Source: an uncultured Muribaculaceae bacterium
Lineage (GTDB): Bacteria > Bacteroidota > Bacteroidia > Bacteroidales > Muribaculaceae
Length of the DNA stretch: 64,000 nt
Direction of reading: 5' to 3'
Assembly: GCA_910586455.1 (NCBI GenBank)
Contig: CAJUHX010000003.1
Span: forward strand, 16,940 to 80,939
Positions 53,817 through 62,081 of the stretch are shown in pieces (the first letter of the stretch is position 1; the number at the start of each line of letters is the position of its first letter). The translations under genes and the position numbers were made by a program. The notes beneath the pieces were generated by a model. It did no database searches and had not been told where the DNA came from. It was given only the letters and a program-made list of their open reading frames with translations.

Positions 53817-54596
53817 TTATAGCGTAAAGCGCCGCAGACCTATCAGGCTTTTGCCGTACCATAGTTCGTAGCGGTAATGGCCCGCCGGCCACTGCCGGTC
53901 GGGATAGCCGAAACCGCTGAGGTTGAATTCGTGGCCGGCTCCGCTCTCTACCGGACGCTCGGCGACAAACGACCATTCGCCGCCGCCCATCACGCCTTCG
54001 GGCCCCACAATCCGCACCCTAAAGGTCTTCATGCCGGTTGTGAGTCCGTAGTAGCTTATCCGGGCCTGCAGAAAGCTCAGTGTCGACAGCTTAAGCTGTG
54101 CGCCGAAGTTGCCCAGCGGCTTGCCGTAGCGGTTCATATTGCGGAATTCGATGCCGCTTACCAGCAAAGGGGTCACCGCCGAGGCCTGCGCACTGATTTC
54201 GTTCAGGTTTTTCTCAGCCTCGAAGCGACTGCGGTTTATTGTTTCGAGCTCTTTCTGCAGTTTCTCAATCAGCTGCTCTTTGTTTTTGAGTATGCCGGCA
54301 TCGGTGCCGGCCTTTGCACGGGCATCGCGGAGTTCGGCGGCCAGCGAATCTTTTTCCTCGGTCTGGCGCATGAACACATAAGTTCCGATACCTCCGGCAA
54401 GCAACAGCAGCAGTATCACCAGCCAGTAACCCCATACGGGACGCCGACGCGCCGACGCTTTCACACCGGAGGCAGTCACCGGACGCCCGAAGGCGTCGGT
54501 GAGCTGTCCGTCGGAGCCGATGCGGCCATATTTGGTCACCGTTCCGTCGGGGTTAGTGGCGTATATCACGCCTTCGTGCGAGATATTGAACTTCAT
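53817..54596 (-). CDS. Coiled-coil membrane protein with a C-terminal beta domain (paralog B)
   Basis: A 259-residue protein. The N-terminus (MKFNISHEGVIYATNPDGTVTKYGRIGSDGQLTDAFGRPV) looks like a small beta domain that is absent from the protein at 52367. A membrane helix (52-73) and a coiled coil (75-125) follow. The C-terminal beta domain (150-259) has MKTFRVRIVGPEG, GGGEWSFVAERPV and AGHYRYELWYGKSLIGLRRFTL, alignable with protein A. The start overlaps the MFS stop (TAATG). The function is unknown. Confidence 0.72.
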   Translation of the reverse strand: MKFNISHEGVIYATNPDGTVTKYGRIGSDGQLTDAFGRPVTASGVKASARRRPVWGYWLVILLLLLAGGIGTYVFMRQTEEKDSLAAELRDARAKAGTDAGILKNKEQLIEKLQKELETINRSRFEAEKNLNEISAQASAVTPLLVSGIEFRNMNRYGKPLGNFGAQLKLSTLSFLQARISYYGLTTGMKTFRVRIVGPEGVMGGGEWSFVAERPVESGAGHEFNLSGFGYPDRQWPAGHYRYELWYGKSLIGLRRFTL

Positions 54597-56314
54597 TACA
54601 TTTCGGCAGCTTCAATCTCAGATTCCGCAACTTCGGCTCTGGGCTTCACGTTGGGTTCTTCAAGTCCGAGCCCCTTCTTGCGGTCTACCACCTTGAGCAC
54701 GAGGCCAAGTACAAGGGCAGCCACGCCAAGGCATGCAAGCATCACCAGCGGTGCGGTGTAGTTGTAGCTCACCGATGCCACCTCTTCGGTCATGGTACCG
54801 TCGGCCAATGCCTGTGCTATCTGCGGGTTGCTGCTGTCGAGTACCTTGCCGATAAGCATGGGGAAGAGCCACAGGCCTATGTTCTGAATCCAGAATATCA
54901 GGGCGTAGGCCGAACCGATAATCTTGGCGTCGACAAGCTTGGGCACGCTGGGCCACAGCGAGGCAGGTACAAGCGAGAACGAAGCTCCCAGAACCAGAAT
55001 GGTCAGATAGGCCAGCACAACACCGCCAATGGGCGAGCCCTTGAACATGGGCAGGATGAAAGCAAATGTAAGGTGGCAGGCAATAAGCAACAGCGCGCCA
55101 AGCACAAGCATTGAAGCAGCTTTGCCCTTATAGTCGACAAACTTGCCCAGAATAGGAGTAATACCTACTGCCAGCAGCGGGAATACGGCAAAGATGGCCG
55201 AGGCGCTCTGGCGCATGTAGCCCATCCAGCAGTAAGTGATGAGGGCGCCTATGGCAAGCAGCAGACAAACTACACGCACTGCCTTGTTGGAAGCGAAATT
55301 GCTGGCGAAAGAGCCGGCGGCAACTACTATCATGATTACGTACTGCCATACAGTAACGGCATCACTGGCCCAGAACGAGCCGGCCGGAACATCGGTGAAG
55401 GCCAGATTGCACTGCAGCATGTTCACGGCATACTTCTGGAAGGGGAAAATAGCCGAGTAGTACAGCACGCACAGCAGAGCTACGAGCCAGAAGCCCATGC
55501 TGCTGAGAATCTTGCCAAGGTCGCTGATGCGGAAGGGGTCGTCCTTTTCTTCCTCGGCCTGGGTCTGATGGTCGAGCTTGCGGTCCATGAAGAAGTAAAC
55601 TATGAACATAATCAGGGCAATCATCAGCAGTACTACGCCGAAAGCTACCGAACGCGACACGCTGATATCGCCGCCGAGTTCGGCAAACATGGGCGAGAAT
55701 ATCATACATGTGGCCACACCCAGACGTGCAAGTGCCATCTCCGAACCCATGGCAAGAGCCATCTCACGGCCCTTGAACCACTTGACGATACCGCGGCTTA
55801 CGGTAATTCCGGCCATTTCCACACCGCAGCCGAATATCATAAAGCCTACTGCCGAGAACTTGGCCGAGGCGGGCATGCCTTTATAGAAGGGCGATATGCC
55901 GAGTTCGTCAAATACCGGTATGTAGTTGAGATGCTCGGTGAACCACACGTCGAGGCTGCTGCCCAGAAAGGCGTCGGTGAGCGCGTACCAGTTGATTACC
56001 GCGCCGACAAGCATAACGGCGCCCGACAGTATTGCGGTGAACCGCACTCCCATCTTGTCGAGAATAATGCCGGCGAATATCAGAAAGAATATAAACACGT
56101 TCAGGAAGGTCTCGGAGCCCTGCATGGTGCCGAAAGCTGTGGAGTTCCAGCCGCGTGTACTCTGCAGCAGGTCCTTGATTGGCGACAGTATATCCATGAA
56201 GATATACGAACAGAACATGGCGAATGCCAGCAGACCAAGCGCGGTCCATCTCGCCCAGGCGTGCTCGTTCAGAGCCACCGGAGCGCTTTTCGGTGTTGTT
56301 TTTACTTGTTCCAT
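54596..56314 (-). CDS. MFS transporter
   Basis: A 572-residue major facilitator with about 12 helices and a charged loop at about 242-265 (MDRKLDHQTQAEEEKDDPF). The start region (SYIFMDILSPIKDLLQSTRGWNSTAFGTMQGSETF) and GFMIFGCGVEMAGITVSRGIVKWFKGREMALAMGSEMALARLG resemble Bacteroidetes relatives of the animal MFSD1 group (peptide-type substrates). The substrate is not known. It shares its start region with the promoter of the AI-2E gene; its own -7 box is at 56375-56382. Confidence 0.88.
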   Translation of the reverse strand: MEQVKTTPKSAPVALNEHAWARWTALGLLAFAMFCSYIFMDILSPIKDLLQSTRGWNSTAFGTMQGSETFLNVFIFFLIFAGIILDKMGVRFTAILSGAVMLVGAVINWYALTDAFLGSSLDVWFTEHLNYIPVFDELGISPFYKGMPASAKFSAVGFMIFGCGVEMAGITVSRGIVKWFKGREMALAMGSEMALARLGVATCMIFSPMFAELGGDISVSRSVAFGVVLLMIALIMFIVYFFMDRKLDHQTQAEEEKDDPFRISDLGKILSSMGFWLVALLCVLYYSAIFPFQKYAVNMLQCNLAFTDVPAGSFWASDAVTVWQYVIMIVVAAGSFASNFASNKAVRVVCLLLAIGALITYCWMGYMRQSASAIFAVFPLLAVGITPILGKFVDYKGKAASMLVLGALLLIACHLTFAFILPMFKGSPIGGVVLAYLTILVLGASFSLVPASLWPSVPKLVDAKIIGSAYALIFWIQNIGLWLFPMLIGKVLDSSNPQIAQALADGTMTEEVASVSYNYTAPLVMLACLGVAALVLGLVLKVVDRKKGLGLEEPNVKPRAEVAESEIEAAEM

Positions 56315-56374
56315 TGATTGGTATTATAGTTATTATTGATTATTAGCGGACAGTTTTCTGCTGTATTGTGAGTG

Positions 56375-56382
56375 CAAATTTA
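56375..56382 (-). promoter_or_regulatory. -7 box of the MFS transporter gene
   Basis: On the minus strand TAAATTTG, 60 nt before the ATG at 56314. It lies next to the AI-2E promoter at 56394-56401, so the two divergent promoters overlap. Confidence 0.55.
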
Positions 56383-56393
56383 ATGAAAATAGC

Positions 56394-56401
56394 TAACTTT
56401 G
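56394..56401 (+). promoter_or_regulatory. -7 box of the AI-2E family gene
   Basis: TAACTTTG, 27 nt before the ATG at 56429. No TTTG at 19-20 nt; the nearest TTG is at 25 nt. Confidence 0.55.
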
Positions 56402-56428
56402 AAAACTTTTTACATAAAGTTTACCCAA

Positions 56429-57604
56429 ATGAAAGCAAATAAACCCGTCATAGAGCCGCCTCAGGCCGGTTTTACTCCGTTCTGGGAGCAGCCGTTCACT
56501 TTCGACCGTGTGATACGCATGCTGATTGTTCTGATTCTTTTTTTCGGAGCAATCATGCTGGTCAATGCGCTGCGCTCGGTGTTGCTGCCATTTCTGGTGG
56601 CATGGCTTATAGCGTACATTCTCGAACCTTTCGTGCAGTATAACCGCAGATTGCTGGGCGTTCGCAACAGGCTGCTGCCTATTTTTGTCACGCTGTTCGA
56701 GGCTCTGCTGATTCTTATGGCGGCTTGCGTAGTTTTTGTGCCGTCGATTATCAACGAGATGCACCAGGTGGCCGAAATGGTGCGCCACTATGCAAACTCC
56801 GGTACTCATGTGAGTTTTATTCCGCCGGAAGTACACGACTTTCTGCGCGATAATATCGACTTCAAAGAGATTTCCGACAGCCTCACTCGTCAGGACATCC
56901 GCTCTATCCTGAACATGGCTTCCGGATTCATATCCGGCGGCCTTAGCGTAGTACTGAGCGTGTTCAACTGGTTTATAGTGGTGCTGTACGTGGTGTTCAT
57001 AATGATTGACTATGAGAAACTTATCATAGGTTTCCGCCACATGGTGCCCCCCAAGTACCGCAGCATGGCCACAAGCATAGGCAACGATGTAAAGAACTCC
57101 ATGAACCACTATTTCCGCGGACAGGCCCTGGTGGCGCTGTGCGTGGGATTACTGTTCTGTGTGGGATTCGCTATCATAGGCATGCCGCTGGCGGTGGTGC
57201 TGGGCCTTTTCATAGGCTTGCTGAACATGGTGCCGTATCTGCAGCTGATTTCGCTGGTGCCCACCACTCTGCTCTGTCTGGTGGTATCGGTCGACAATAA
57301 CATTGATTTCTGGACGGTATGGTGGCAGTGCATGATTGTGTATATAGTTGTGCAATGTATCCAGGATTTTATTCTTACACCCCGCATCATGGGCAAGGCC
57401 ATGGGGTTAAATCCTGCCATCATACTGCTGTCGCTCTCCGTATGGGGCAGCCTGCTGGGTTTCATCGGTCTTATCATCGCTCTGCCGCTCACCACACTGC
57501 TGCTGGCCTACTACCACCGGTACATCATAAACCGCAACGATGGCGAGAGCCCCAGCCAAAAACTTGCCGATGCCCGCGCCATCGAGGATGCTGCTGCTGA
57601 ATAG
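56429..57604 (+). CDS. AI-2E family transporter
   Basis: A 391-residue membrane protein of the AI-2E (TerC-unrelated, YdiK/PerM) family. The N-terminal helices (40-90) include LRSVLLPFLVAWLIAYILEPFVQY. The central part is a large periplasmic or cytoplasmic segment, then SMNHYFRGQALVALCVGLLFCVGFAIIGMPLAVVLGLFIGLLNMVPYLQ and TPRIMGKAMGLNPAIILLSLSVWGSLLGFIGLIIALPLTTLLLAYY. Members are permeases or Na+/H+ antiporters despite the AI-2 name. The ATG at 56429 starts at the conserved N-terminus; the upstream TTG is inside the promoter box. Confidence 0.9.
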   Translation: MKANKPVIEPPQAGFTPFWEQPFTFDRVIRMLIVLILFFGAIMLVNALRSVLLPFLVAWLIAYILEPFVQYNRRLLGVRNRLLPIFVTLFEALLILMAACVVFVPSIINEMHQVAEMVRHYANSGTHVSFIPPEVHDFLRDNIDFKEISDSLTRQDIRSILNMASGFISGGLSVVLSVFNWFIVVLYVVFIMIDYEKLIIGFRHMVPPKYRSMATSIGNDVKNSMNHYFRGQALVALCVGLLFCVGFAIIGMPLAVVLGLFIGLLNMVPYLQLISLVPTTLLCLVVSVDNNIDFWTVWWQCMIVYIVVQCIQDFILTPRIMGKAMGLNPAIILLSLSVWGSLLGFIGLIIALPLTTLLLAYYHRYIINRNDGESPSQKLADARAIEDAAAE

Positions 57605-57624
57605 CAGTAGCGGCAGATAATAGT

Positions 57625-58524
57625 TTAGTGCAGGAATTCCAGTCCGGCCACTTCGGTGGAGTTCTCGCCAAGCGGACCGTTGCACTGCAGCACACCTGTC
57701 ACTACCTTTATAAAGTCAATACGGTCGAGTTCCACTGCGCGGCCCTCGGCGTCGACTGCCGACGAAATATCAAATCCCGATTCTTTGCTGTTGTTGGGAT
57801 AGCTGTCGGCATAGCCCTTGACATTGAACAGCCGGTAAGTGCCGGTGGGTTCGTCAAGAACACCATTGTCGGGCAAGCGGCACCCGCGGAAGGTCTGAGA
57901 GCCCTGTCCTACCCACTCGGCAAAGAAACTCTGCAGGTGGTATGAGCTTACACGGTTGATATATCCCTCGCTGCCGTCGGAGGCTGTCCAGCGTATATAT
58001 GTGGCATCGGTGGCATCAAGCGCCGGACGGTGATAAGTAACCTCATAATCGGCTATGCTCTGCTCATAACCCTCGCCGCGGAGCTCATACCAGCGGTCGT
58101 CGGGCTCGCCGTTGCCGTTGTCGTCGCGCATCACATACACAATGCCGGGCTCGCTGCTGCCGAAGCGCCTGCCCTCGCTGTCGCTGCCCGAGAAGTAGGC
58201 GTTGCCGAGGATACGGAAGTCGGCGCCGTCGTTATTAGGCAGTGGCGTATTCAGCCGCATTGTTATGCTGCCTCCCCATGCGCCCAGGCTCACCAGTTCG
58301 CCTCGGTGCAGCATGGCGTCGGCCTTGGCGGCCATGGCTGCGGCATCGTCGTCTGGTTTGTATTCGGGCAGTTCGTTTACAAATTGCCCCGGAGCCGGCA
58401 GGTATTCGATTACCCGAAAGTCATAGGCTTCGGAGTCGGGAGCCGGAGCAGGCTCGTTGCCATCGCCGCAGGCGGCAAAGGCAAGCGCGGCAAGCATGAC
58501 GGCGCTAATGTTCAGTTTATTCAT
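57625..58524 (-). CDS. Surface lipoprotein of a PKD-type Bacteroidales family
   Basis: A 299-residue lipoprotein: signal then AFAAC (Cys at 19) and an acidic +2 region. The mature domain has YLPAPGQFVNELPEY, LGAWGGSITMRLNTPLPN, GSSEPGIVYVMRDDNGNGEPDDRWYELRGEGYE and a final DRIDFIKVVTGV segment, a set of motifs typical of a PKD-associated cell-surface family in Bacteroidales. The NGNGEPDD loop looks like a calcium-binding site. Its start overlaps the miaB stop (ATGA), so it is co-translated with it, though the functions look unrelated. Confidence 0.75.
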   Translation of the reverse strand: MNKLNISAVMLAALAFAACGDGNEPAPAPDSEAYDFRVIEYLPAPGQFVNELPEYKPDDDAAAMAAKADAMLHRGELVSLGAWGGSITMRLNTPLPNNDGADFRILGNAYFSGSDSEGRRFGSSEPGIVYVMRDDNGNGEPDDRWYELRGEGYEQSIADYEVTYHRPALDATDATYIRWTASDGSEGYINRVSSYHLQSFFAEWVGQGSQTFRGCRLPDNGVLDEPTGTYRLFNVKGYADSYPNNSKESGFDISSAVDAEGRAVELDRIDFIKVVTGVLQCNGPLGENSTEVAGLEFLH

Positions 58525-59849
58525 GCTAAATCACAGATAAGTGTTGCCGAAGTGGCATCTTTTACTCTTACATTCACAAGGTCGCCAACGCGATAGTCGC
58601 CTCGCGGAAGCACACAGGTCTTGTTCTGTGAAGTGCGGCCCACAAACTGCTCGGTGCTGCGCTTCGACACTCCCTCTACAAGCACTTCGAATTCCTTGCC
58701 TATATCGCGGCGGTTCGACTCGGCGCTGAGTTTGTTCTGCAAGTCAATCATACGGTTAAGGCGCTCTATTTTCACATCTTCCGGAATGTTGTCGGGCATG
58801 GTGCGGGCGGCCAGGGTGCCGGGGCGTTCGGAGTACTTGAACATGAACGAGCTGTCGAAGCCCACCTCGCGCATCAGCCCGAGGGTCTGCTCGAAGTCCT
58901 CCTCGCTTTCATTGTGGAAGCCGGTAAAAAGGTCGGTACTTATGCCGCAGTCAGGTATCATGCGGCGTATGGCTGCAATGCGGCCAAGATACCACTCGCG
59001 GGTGTACTTGCGGTTCATTGCCTTGAGCACGGCATTGCTGCCGCTCTGCACCGGCAGATGTATGTGGCGGCAGATATTGGCATGCGAGGCTATGGTGGCG
59101 ATGGTATCGTCCGACATATCCTTGGGGTGCGACGTAGTAAAGCGCACCCGCATATCGGGAGCCGACTCGGCCACCAGTGCCAGAAGCGCCGGGAAATCAA
59201 TCTCACTGCCGTCGTCGGCAGTATAGTGGTATGAATTTACATTCTGGCCCAGCAGCGTCACCTCGCGATAACCCTTGGCACGCAGGTCGGCCACCTCGCG
59301 CAGAATACTGTCAGCCGGACGCGAGCGTTCACGACCGCGGGTATAGGGCACTATACAGTAGGAACAGAAATTATTGCATCCGCGCATAATGCTTACAAAG
59401 CCGCTTACCTTGCCGGGGCCTATGCGCGTGGGCACCACCTCACGATATGTTTCAGTTGTCGACAACTCCACATTAATGGCCTTCTTGCCGGCCTCGGCGG
59501 CCGCAAACAGAGCAGGCAGGTCGAGGTAAGCATCCGGACCGGCCACCACATCCACACCATATTCGTCGAGCAAAATGTCGCGCACACGCTCAGCCATGCA
59601 TCCGATTACGCCTATAATCAGGCGACGGCGCGCACCCTTGCGGCGCAGCGAGCCAAGATACTGCAGACGGCTCACAATCTTCTGCTCCGCATTATCGCGT
59701 ATTGAGCATGTGTTGAGTAATATGGCATCGGCCTGCGCAATGTCCTCGCCGAGCTCATAGCCGGCCATGCCAAGCACAGCGGCCACTACTTCCGAATCGG
59801 CCACATTCATCTGGCAGCCGTAAGTTTCTATATATAGCTTCTTCATCAT
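58521..59849 (-). CDS. miaB: tRNA-2-methylthio-N6-dimethylallyladenosine synthase
   Basis: A 442-residue radical SAM methylthiotransferase that modifies A37 of tRNAs reading UNN codons. The N-terminal MTTase domain has ETYGCQMNVADSE, NTCSIR and VIGCMAE with three Cys ligands. The radical SAM motif is CNNFCSYCIVPYTRGRERSR. The TRAM domain is C-terminal (about 375-442, FEVLVEGVSK). I take the start at 59849 (MMKK), with 59846 also possible; the frame upstream to 59879 lacks the conserved start. A -7 box TAATTTTG on the minus strand (59920-59927) is 70 nt upstream. Confidence 0.95.
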   Translation of the reverse strand: MMKKLYIETYGCQMNVADSEVVAAVLGMAGYELGEDIAQADAILLNTCSIRDNAEQKIVSRLQYLGSLRRKGARRRLIIGVIGCMAERVRDILLDEYGVDVVAGPDAYLDLPALFAAAEAGKKAINVELSTTETYREVVPTRIGPGKVSGFVSIMRGCNNFCSYCIVPYTRGRERSRPADSILREVADLRAKGYREVTLLGQNVNSYHYTADDGSEIDFPALLALVAESAPDMRVRFTTSHPKDMSDDTIATIASHANICRHIHLPVQSGSNAVLKAMNRKYTREWYLGRIAAIRRMIPDCGISTDLFTGFHNESEEDFEQTLGLMREVGFDSSFMFKYSERPGTLAARTMPDNIPEDVKIERLNRMIDLQNKLSAESNRRDIGKEFEVLVEGVSKRSTEQFVGRTSQNKTCVLPRGDYRVGDLVNVRVKDATSATLICDLA

Positions 59850-59886
59850 TTTTCGAGGTACAGGAGCGAGAAAAAACACAAAAGAT

Positions 59887-59917
59887 TTTGCTTTGTGCAG
59901 TTTATTCCGTACATTTG
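59887..59917 (+). promoter_or_regulatory. Promoter of the small membrane protein gene at 59954
   Basis: TTTG (59887-59890), 19-nt gap, TACATTTG (59910-59917). The GTG start is 36 nt further on. Confidence 0.75.
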
Positions 59918-59919
59918 TG

Positions 59920-59927
59920 CAAAATTA
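59920..59927 (-). promoter_or_regulatory. -7 box of miaB, face to face with the plus-strand promoter
   Basis: On the minus strand TAATTTTG. Only two bases separate it from TACATTTG of the plus-strand promoter, so each transcript should begin inside the other's -7 region and the 5' ends overlap. Confidence 0.5.
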
Positions 59928-59953
59928 CAGAAAATTTCAGAAACAAACAGACA

Positions 59954-60385
59954 GTGGACGAAAAAGATTTAATAGAAACACTGACCACAATCGGTATATT
60001 TGCCATTTCCGTCGCTATCGGGCTCATCAGCGAGCACCGCAAGAAACGGAAAAACGCCCCTGCCGCACCAAAACCAAAACAGCACAAGGCTCCGGCACGC
60101 ATCGCCAGGCCTATAGCGAAAAGAAAAGCCCCCGCCTCCGAATTTGCACAGCAAACCGTGGCACACAGCCCCGCCACCACAGCATCAAAGGCACACCCAC
60201 TGCCTAAAGCGAAGGCTTATAGCTTCACCCACGAAGAAGAAGGCAGCTGCTCACTCGGGCACGACCACTTCGCTACCGCCGATACCGAAAGTATCCCTGC
60301 GCAGATCAACAACGACGAACGCCGCCGGATACTCCGCATCCTCATAGTGGGCGAAGTTCTCGCCACACCCGGATTCAAAAACTGA
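59954..60385 (+). CDS. Small single-pass membrane protein of unknown function
   Basis: A 143-residue protein from the GTG at 59954; an in-frame TTG lies upstream but is inside the promoter. One membrane helix (residues 8-28, LTTIGIFAISVAIGLISEH) is followed by a basic, Ala/Pro/Lys-rich linker and a short conserved-looking end (RRRILRILIVGEVLATPGF). A central CSLGHDHF could bind metal. Bacteroidales genomes have many proteins with this plan (helix, low-complexity linker, short C-terminal peptide); the function is unknown. It precedes the CoA-transferase gene by 45 nt. Confidence 0.7.
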   Translation: MDEKDLIETLTTIGIFAISVAIGLISEHRKKRKNAPAAPKPKQHKAPARIARPIAKRKAPASEFAQQTVAHSPATTASKAHPLPKAKAYSFTHEEEGSCSLGHDHFATADTESIPAQINNDERRRILRILIVGEVLATPGFKN

Positions 60386-60430
60386 AAACCTTAAACTATA
60401 AACAAATCATCACTCTCTGACAGTTTAGCT

Positions 60431-61924
60431 ATGGCATTCAATTACATCACAGCTGCCGAAGCAGCCGAAATGATTCATGATGGCATGACTCTCGGCCTCT
60501 CGGGCTTCACCGCCCCCGGCACACCCAAAGCCATCTCTGTAGAACTTGCTAAAAAAGCCGAACGCGAACACGAGGCAGGCCGCCCATTCAAGGTAAACAT
60601 CTTTACCGGTGCGTCAACTTCAGACAATGTCGACGGCGTTCTATCACGCGCAAACGCAATCAACATGCGTGCGCCCTATCAGAACGTGCCCGACCTGCGT
60701 AAACGCATCAACGCTCACGACTGCCACTACAACGACCGCCACCTCTCGGAAATGTCGCAGGAAATGCGCTACGGCTTCTACGGCGACATAGACTTCGCAA
60801 TCATCGAAGCAGCCGACATCAACGAAAAAGGCGAAATCATACTCGGCACCGGAGTAGGAAATATTCCCACCTACGCCCACATGGCCAAGAAAATATTCAT
60901 AGAGCTCAACGAAGAACTGCCATCGGCACTCCACGGCATGCACGACGTAATCATGCTTCAGGACCCCCCTCGCCGTCCGGCAATTCCAATCTACGTTGCC
61001 AACGACCGCATAGGCTCGCCCGTGCTCAAAGTCGACCCCAATAAAATCGTAGGCATCGTACGCACCAAATCACTCGACGGCGTAAAAGCATTCACTGCCC
61101 CCGACGAAGTATCAAAGCAGATTGGCGCAAATGTTGTACGCTTCCTTGTAGGCGAATACACCGCCGGACGCCTGCCCAAAGAATTCCTGCCCCTACAGTC
61201 GGGCGTAGGCAACGTGGCAAACGCCGTACTCTACGACCTCGGCGAAAGCACCGAGCTCCCCAACTTTGTAATGTACACCGAAGTAATTCAGGACGCCGTG
61301 CTCGAACTTATGCGCAAAGGCAAATGTACATTCGCTTCGACCTGCTCCATGACCTTCTCCGACGAAACCGAGCGCAAACTCTTCCCTGACCTCGACTTCT
61401 TCCGCGACAAAATTCTCATGCGTCCGGCCGAACTCTCCAACAACCCCGAGGTAATACGCCGACTCGGCGTCATCGCCATGAACACAGCCCTCGAAGCCGA
61501 TATATTCGGTGCCGTAAACTCAACCCACGTACTCGGCACCCGCATGATGAACGGCATCGGAGGTTCAGGCGACTTCACCCGCAACGCCTACCTGTCGATT
61601 TTCAGCTGCCCCTCAGTATCGAAAGGCGGTCTGATAAGCAACATCGTGCCCCTGGTATCGCACGTCGACCACAGCGAACACTCAGTCGACATAATTGTAA
61701 CCGACCAGGGTATCGCCGACCTCCGCGGTAAAGACCCCGTACAGCGCGCATACGAAATCATCAACAACTGCGCACACCCCATGTACCGTCCGTTGCTGCT
61801 CGACTACCTGAAAATAGGCAAAGGCGGCCAGACACCCCACGTGCTCAACGCAGCATTCGCGTTCCATAACGCCTTCAACGCCACCGGCGACATGCGTAAT
61901 GCCGACTTCTCGCTCTACGTATAA
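60431..61924 (+). CDS. Succinate/acetyl-CoA CoA-transferase
   Basis: A 497-residue CoA-transferase of the acetyl-CoA hydrolase/transferase family (Cat1/AarC-like). In this group the enzyme moves CoA between succinate, acetate or propionate, consistent with a succinate- and propionate-forming anaerobe. The catalytic Glu fits VMYTEVIQDAVLEL near residue 285, and GLSGFTAPGTPKAI near the start is the oxyanion-like loop. Downstream are VVRFLVGEYTAGRLP and the FGAVNSTHVLGTRMMNGIGGSGDFTRNAY stretch. No closely linked propionate genes are seen. It lies 45 nt after the small membrane protein. Confidence 0.92.
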   Translation: MAFNYITAAEAAEMIHDGMTLGLSGFTAPGTPKAISVELAKKAEREHEAGRPFKVNIFTGASTSDNVDGVLSRANAINMRAPYQNVPDLRKRINAHDCHYNDRHLSEMSQEMRYGFYGDIDFAIIEAADINEKGEIILGTGVGNIPTYAHMAKKIFIELNEELPSALHGMHDVIMLQDPPRRPAIPIYVANDRIGSPVLKVDPNKIVGIVRTKSLDGVKAFTAPDEVSKQIGANVVRFLVGEYTAGRLPKEFLPLQSGVGNVANAVLYDLGESTELPNFVMYTEVIQDAVLELMRKGKCTFASTCSMTFSDETERKLFPDLDFFRDKILMRPAELSNNPEVIRRLGVIAMNTALEADIFGAVNSTHVLGTRMMNGIGGSGDFTRNAYLSIFSCPSVSKGGLISNIVPLVSHVDHSEHSVDIIVTDQGIADLRGKDPVQRAYEIINNCAHPMYRPLLLDYLKIGKGGQTPHVLNAAFAFHNAFNATGDMRNADFSLYV

Positions 61925-61961
61925 TCAAATCGCACTCCCACATACAAAGAGGCTGCGCCGT

Positions 61962-62016
61962 AAATGAACTGCACCCCAAAAGTTAGACAAAAAAACTTTT
62001 GGGGTGCAGTTCATTT
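61962..62016. repeat. 23-bp perfect inverted repeat resembling fused IS ends
   Basis: The arms (61962-61984 and 61994-62016) are exact reverse complements with a 9-nt loop (AGACAAAAA). The arm AAATGAACTGCACCCCAAAAGTT plus TTAGACA-type continuation looks like the terminal repeats of IS3-family elements (IS150 group). It lies between two convergent genes, so it can also act as a transcription-stop hairpin. The gap 61925-62081 holds nothing else. Confidence 0.75.
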
Positions 62017-62081
62017 GTAGATTATCTGAGGAATAATACGTTTGGATACATTTTCCAAGTTAAGCCATGCAGAAAAAAGAG

